This document shows positions 12,418 through 14,980 of a stretch of 14,980 bases of DNA, piece by piece. The position numbers were made by a program, and so were the translations under genes. The DNA is from DASPWV01 sp046727855. Its GTDB lineage: Bacteria > Acidobacteriota > Vicinamibacteria > Vicinamibacterales > UBA2999. The notes beneath the pieces are model-generated. The model searched no databases, was not told where the DNA came from, and was given only the letters and a program-made list of their open reading frames with translations. The stretch's first letter is position 1, and the number at the start of each line of letters is the position of its first letter. The stretch is from assembly GCA_046727855.1 (NCBI GenBank), contig JBKPDL010000034.1, forward strand, positions 1 to 14,980, written 5' to 3'.

Positions 12418-12996
12418 TTATGGGCGCAGCGTGTCGTGAGTTGGATCAACCCGTCTGATCCGCCGCCGCCGTGCCAGCGTGATGGCGAGCGCCCAGCGAT
12501 AGGCAAGCCAACTGAAAAGGGCCGCGTAAGGGACACAGCCAACGGTCAGCGCGAGCCCGACCTCGCGCGCGATCGTCAAGGCTCGAGCCAGGAACGTCGC
12601 CTCGTGCTGACTTCTATCCCAGAGCGCGACGAACGCGTCATATCCGCCCAAGGCATTCGGCGATCCGACGATCCGCGATCCGGTGACGTAAAACATGTAG
12701 AACATCGGCAGCATCGTGATGGGATTGTTCACCCACGCCCAGATCAGCGCCTGCACGATGCTGGCGTCTTTGGCAAAGACGCGTTTGAGCATCTGCCAGG
12801 TTGCGACCATCAGCATTGTCTGCAATCCCAGAAGCGGTGTGACGCCCCAGAACACGCCGATGGCGACGCCGCGGGCCGTATAGGCGGGAGGATGCGGGCT
12901 GCGGTAAACCGGGATGACGAGTTTATAGCGAATCACACGTCGAACGCGTTCGAGCGTGGTGCGCGATCGGCGTCGCGAAGCCTGTGCAGTGGCCAC
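12418..12996 (-). CDS. DUF2062 membrane protein
   Basis: This 192-residue protein has a basic N-terminus (to about 25). The DUF2062 core follows: PPAYTARGVAIGVFWGVTPL (36-55), LGLQTMLMVATW (56-67) and IWAWVNNPITMLPMFYMFY (85-103), with the characteristic Asn-Pro. At least three hydrophobic segments and a basic C-terminus (RRRRIRR) are present. Family members are small inner-membrane proteins of unknown function, sometimes near glycosyltransferase genes, which fits the convergent oligosaccharyltransferase 24 bp away. The start is a GTG at 12996-12994 with only a weak ribosome site. It begins 21 bp from the oppositely directed heme A synthase gene. The family is fairly clear; the function is not. 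Confidence 0.82.
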   Translation of the reverse strand: MATAQASRRRSRTTLERVRRVIRYKLVIPVYRSPHPPAYTARGVAIGVFWGVTPLLGLQTMLMVATWQMLKRVFAKDASIVQALIWAWVNNPITMLPMFYMFYVTGSRIVGSPNALGGYDAFVALWDRSQHEATFLARALTIAREVGLALTVGCVPYAALFSWLAYRWALAITLARRRRIRRVDPTHDTLRP

Positions 12997-13017
12997 CTAA
13001 TTGACTATCTTATTCAG

Positions 13018-13965
13018 ATGCGTCGGCTGACGCGGTTCCAGCGGCTCGCGCTGTGGACCACAGCGACAACATATCTCTTGATTCTCGTCGGCGGACTTGT
13101 ACGGGCGTCAGGTGCCGGCCTGGGGTGTCCCGATTGGCCGCGCTGCTTCGGGTCGTGGGTGCCGCCGCTTTCGGCTGCGGATTTACCGCCGCAATTCGAT
13201 CGCGCGCAGTTCAACCAGGCGCTGATGTGGACCGAGTACCTGAATCGCTTGCTGGGCGTCACGGTCGGCTTGCTCATCTTCGCGACCTTGGTCGTTGCTA
13301 TCCGCGATCATCGGTGCACGCCGCGGATTGTCTTGCCGACGATGCTGGCGTTTCTGCTGGTTGGCTTTGAAGGCTGGCTCGGCGGCGTCGTCGTCCAGCA
13401 AGATCTCGCGGCCTGGATTGTGACCGCACACTTGATGGTCGCGCTGATCATCGTTTCGCTGCTGCTCTACGCGACAGTGTTTGCATTTTTCCTCAATGCC
13501 GAGAGCACTGGCGTTCGTGGCCCGGGACGAGGGAGGCGGCGCGACCTCGCTTGGACAAGTTTCATCTTGATCGTCGTCACCTTGGTCCAGGTCGCGCTCG
13601 GCACGCAAGTGCGCGAACGCGTGGACGAGGCGTTGTCAAGCGGCGTTGCCAGGACCGATGCCCTCGCCACCGTCGGCGCTTTTGATCGGTGGCATCGTGA
13701 CGCATCGCTCGTGGTCTTCGGGCTCGTGCTCGTCGTCATGCTGCAGATTTGGAACAGCCGGTCTCCGCTCGAGCAGCGGGCAGCCGGCCCGATTGAGCGG
13801 ACGGCTTATGTGATGGCGGCGCTGGTTGTGGGGCAGCTCGCCCTCGGCATCACGATGGCGTATCTGAGGTTGACACCTTCGGCGCAAATCGCGCATCTAA
13901 GTGCGGCAAGCCTGCTCCTCGGGGCTGAGACCGTCTTGTTTCTTCTCGCACGGTGGTTGCCATGA
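13018..13965 (+). CDS. ctaA: Heme A synthase (CtaA/COX15 family)
   Basis: This 315-residue polytopic protein has about eight hydrophobic helices, as usual for CtaA. It oxidises the C8 methyl of heme O to a formyl group, giving heme A for aa3-type cytochrome oxidase. Signatures: GGLVRASGAGLGCPDWPRCFG with the loop cysteines Cys37 and Cys43, WTEYLNRLLG (71-80), TAHLMVAL (His138), WHRDASLVV (His226) and IAHLSAASL (His293). Three of the four family histidines are present. The first, normally in 'E..HR', is Asn76 here, while the neighbouring Glu73 is kept. As I recall, Bacteroidota-type CtaA proteins also show 'EYxNRL', so this may be a lineage form. The ATG at 13018 was chosen because family similarity begins there; the frame is open far upstream but overlaps the DUF2062 gene antisense. 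The TGA stop overlaps the next ATG. Confidence 0.9.
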   Translation: MRRLTRFQRLALWTTATTYLLILVGGLVRASGAGLGCPDWPRCFGSWVPPLSAADLPPQFDRAQFNQALMWTEYLNRLLGVTVGLLIFATLVVAIRDHRCTPRIVLPTMLAFLLVGFEGWLGGVVVQQDLAAWIVTAHLMVALIIVSLLLYATVFAFFLNAESTGVRGPGRGRRRDLAWTSFILIVVTLVQVALGTQVRERVDEALSSGVARTDALATVGAFDRWHRDASLVVFGLVLVVMLQIWNSRSPLEQRAAGPIERTAYVMAALVVGQLALGITMAYLRLTPSAQIAHLSAASLLLGAETVLFLLARWLP

Positions 13966-14525
13966 GATTGACATGCGCTGTGGTTGCTCTGCTCGTCGTT
14001 TGCAACCTGCAGGTTCAATCAGCGGCGGCGATGATGGCCGGCAATCTGGAAGCCGCGGAGATGCAGGAAGCTGCCGCACGCATACCGAAAGATGTCATGC
14101 TCAGCCTGGTCAACTCTGCTGCCGCAGTGCTCGATGTCGCCCGCGAAGACGTTTCGGACGCATTGCGATCGCGAAGGGAGACACGCGCGACGCCATTGCT
14201 GCGGCTGGCTGTGCCGTCGCGGCGGAAGGCAAACTCGCCTACTACGAGCCGTCCGACTGGTTACTGCCTACGCGCGAACACCTGGGCGCTGTCCTGATGA
14301 GGGCGGGTCGTGCAGCCGATGCCGAGAAAGTGTTTCGCGCCGACCTCGAGCGTAATCGTCAGCACCCGCGCTCGCTGTTTGGCGTCTGGAATCCGCTCGA
14401 GCGGCAGGGAAAAACCGCGCAAAGCGGCGGAAGCCCGCACAACATTTGAATCGGCCTGGCAGGGGGCTGATGTTCAGCTCTCCGACGCTCTGTTCCGTGT
14501 CAGCTCGTCGTGTGCAGTAGAATGA
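13962..14525 (+). pseudogene. Decayed TPR-repeat protein gene
   Basis: The ATG at 13962 overlaps the ctaA stop (ATGA). The first frame gives a signal peptide (MRLTCAVVALLVVCNLQVQSAAA) and MMAGNLEAAEMQEAAARIPKDV, then turns Arg-rich near 14160. From about 14160 a second frame carries GRIAIAKGDTRDAIAAAGCAVAAEG, then SDWLLPTREHLGAVLMRAGRAADAEKVFRADLERN up to about 14410. This is the C-terminal TPR pattern of large acidobacterial TPR proteins. After about 14415 a third frame continues as KAAEARTTFESAWQGADVQL to a stop at 14525. Protein-like sequence thus hops through three frames, implying at least two frameshifts. The remnant is also much shorter than an intact family member, so internal deletion is likely. 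Sequencing error alone could explain a frameshift but not the shortness. No function is expected. Confidence 0.7.
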
Positions 14526-14580
14526 ACGCAAGCTCGTGAGCCAGATCTGCATCCCACCATCGCGCTGCGTCTGTAGATAG

Positions 14581-14605
14581 TCTCTCGTGGCGTCGCCGCG
14601 GGAGA
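14581..14605 (+). terminator. Hairpin downstream of the ctaA/TPR unit
   Basis: tctctcgtggc (14581-14591) can pair with gccgcgggaga (14595-14605), an 11-bp RNA stem with two G-U pairs and a 3-nt loop (gtc). It lies 56 bp past the TPR remnant and 14 bp before repeat copy 2. No strong U-run follows (ttgcacccgttct), so efficiency as an intrinsic terminator is uncertain. Nothing else is visible between 14526 and 14618. Confidence 0.4.
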
Positions 14606-14618
14606 TTGCACCCGTTCT

Positions 14619-14769
14619 TAGACCGTTATGCGGCCACAGACGTGAATTTTGTACGCGTTGTGGACCCGCATAACGGTCTACGGCGCGCGGAGCGCGCCAA
14701 GCCAACAACAAGAACTAGCCAAGGGCCGCGAAGTTAGCCGGATATCAAGGGCAGGGCCCTTGGGTAGTT
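14619..14769 (+). repeat. 150-bp dispersed repeat, copy 2 (three stem-loops)
   Basis: This is the second copy of the element at 6903-7054. Stem 1 arms are identical (tagaccgttatgcgg at 14619-14633, complement ending at 14680). Its inner pairing changes cacgt to cgcgt, which replaces an A-U pair by G-U. Stem 2 (ggcgcgc-gga-gcgcgcc) is unchanged. Stem 3 pairs aactagccaagggcc (14713-14727) with ggcccttgggtagtt (14755-14769), with one mismatch and two extra inner pairs. It ends 19 bp before the DUF1684 start and so lies in that gene's 5' region. It has no open frame of its own. Confidence 0.85.
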
Positions 14770-14788
14770 CCTTAGCTGCGAGGTGAGT

Positions 14789-14980
14789 ATGAAGCGCGTG
14801 TTCGTTGCAGTGCTTTCAATGGTGACGCTGACGCTCGCGAGCATCGCGGCGCAGCAATACGACGTCGCCCCGCTGATGAAGTTTCGCGCCGACCGTGAAG
14901 CGACGCTCAAGGCCGACAATGGCTGGTTGACGGTGGCCGGACTCCACTTTCTGAATCAGGGAGAAAACCGCGTCGGCTCG
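14789..14980 (+). CDS. Exported DUF1684 protein, N-terminal part
   Basis: Only the first 64 codons are in the window; the frame is open at the right edge. The ATG at 14789 has gaggtgag just upstream. A signal peptide (MKRVFVAVLSMVTLTLASIA, then AQQ) is followed by 'FRADREATLKADNGWLTVAG' and LHFLNQGENRVGS. This is the N-terminal signature of DUF1684 ('WR..RE..L....GWL.L.GL.WL..G.N..GS' from family memory). These secreted proteins are common in Acidobacteriota and Bacteroidota and have no established function. The gene begins right after repeat copy 2, which could influence its transcription. Confidence 0.82.
   Translation, partial: MKRVFVAVLSMVTLTLASIAAQQYDVAPLMKFRADREATLKADNGWLTVAGLHFLNQGENRVGS

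Noticed and set aside
12436..13017. N-terminal extension of heme A synthase
   Set aside because: The extension is antisense to the DUF2062 gene and is hydrophilic without homology; CtaA begins at MRRLTRFQRLALW.

Overview
The window is GC-rich, densely coded bacterial chromosome. The gene families resemble soil Acidobacteriota, perhaps Vicinamibacteria. This placement is an inference: it rests on a kinase-type TolB propeller ending in the lineage-typical 'TVVVHW' tail, an M2 (ACE-like) lipoprotein peptidase, a CtaA heme A synthase, DUF1684 and DUF2062 proteins and exported truncated globins. No rRNA, tRNA, CRISPR array, transposase or phage gene is visible.

Layout. 1-735 (minus): the start of an exported group I truncated hemoglobin, and upstream of it a 5'-truncated ArsM-like methyltransferase. 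That remnant carries an in-frame TGA where the family has a conserved cysteine, followed by a hairpin that fits bacterial SECIS rules. 736-4345 (minus): a tight operon of kinase-less propeller, metallo-beta-lactamase-fold hydrolase and exonuclease III, with both junctions overlapping. 4410-6905 (plus): an apparently exported SAM methyltransferase and a GT-C membrane glycosyltransferase. 7053-10122 (minus): a Tat-exported Ntn-hydrolase of the asparaginase/glycosylasparaginase family, then the M2 lipoprotein peptidase. 10174-12393 (plus): an STT3/AglB/PglB-type oligosaccharyltransferase. 12418-12996 (minus): a DUF2062 membrane protein. 13018-14525 (plus): CtaA overlapping a decayed TPR-protein gene. 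14789-end (plus): the start of an exported DUF1684 protein.

Many products act at or beyond the membrane: glycan transfer (GT-C and STT3), deglycosylation or peptide breakdown (asparaginase-family enzyme and M2 peptidase) and heme/O2 proteins (CtaA, globin). They are arranged as short independent units, not as one pathway.

The most notable non-gene structures are: (i) the TGA plus SECIS-like hairpin at 419-448; (ii) a ~150-bp dispersed repeat with three consecutive stem-loops, present twice in the same orientation (6903-7054 and 14619-14769); (iii) an 84-bp (28-codon) in-frame segment bounded by inverted repeats inside the GT-C gene; (iv) a spacer at 5000-5049 with crossing complementary arms of pseudoknot topology.
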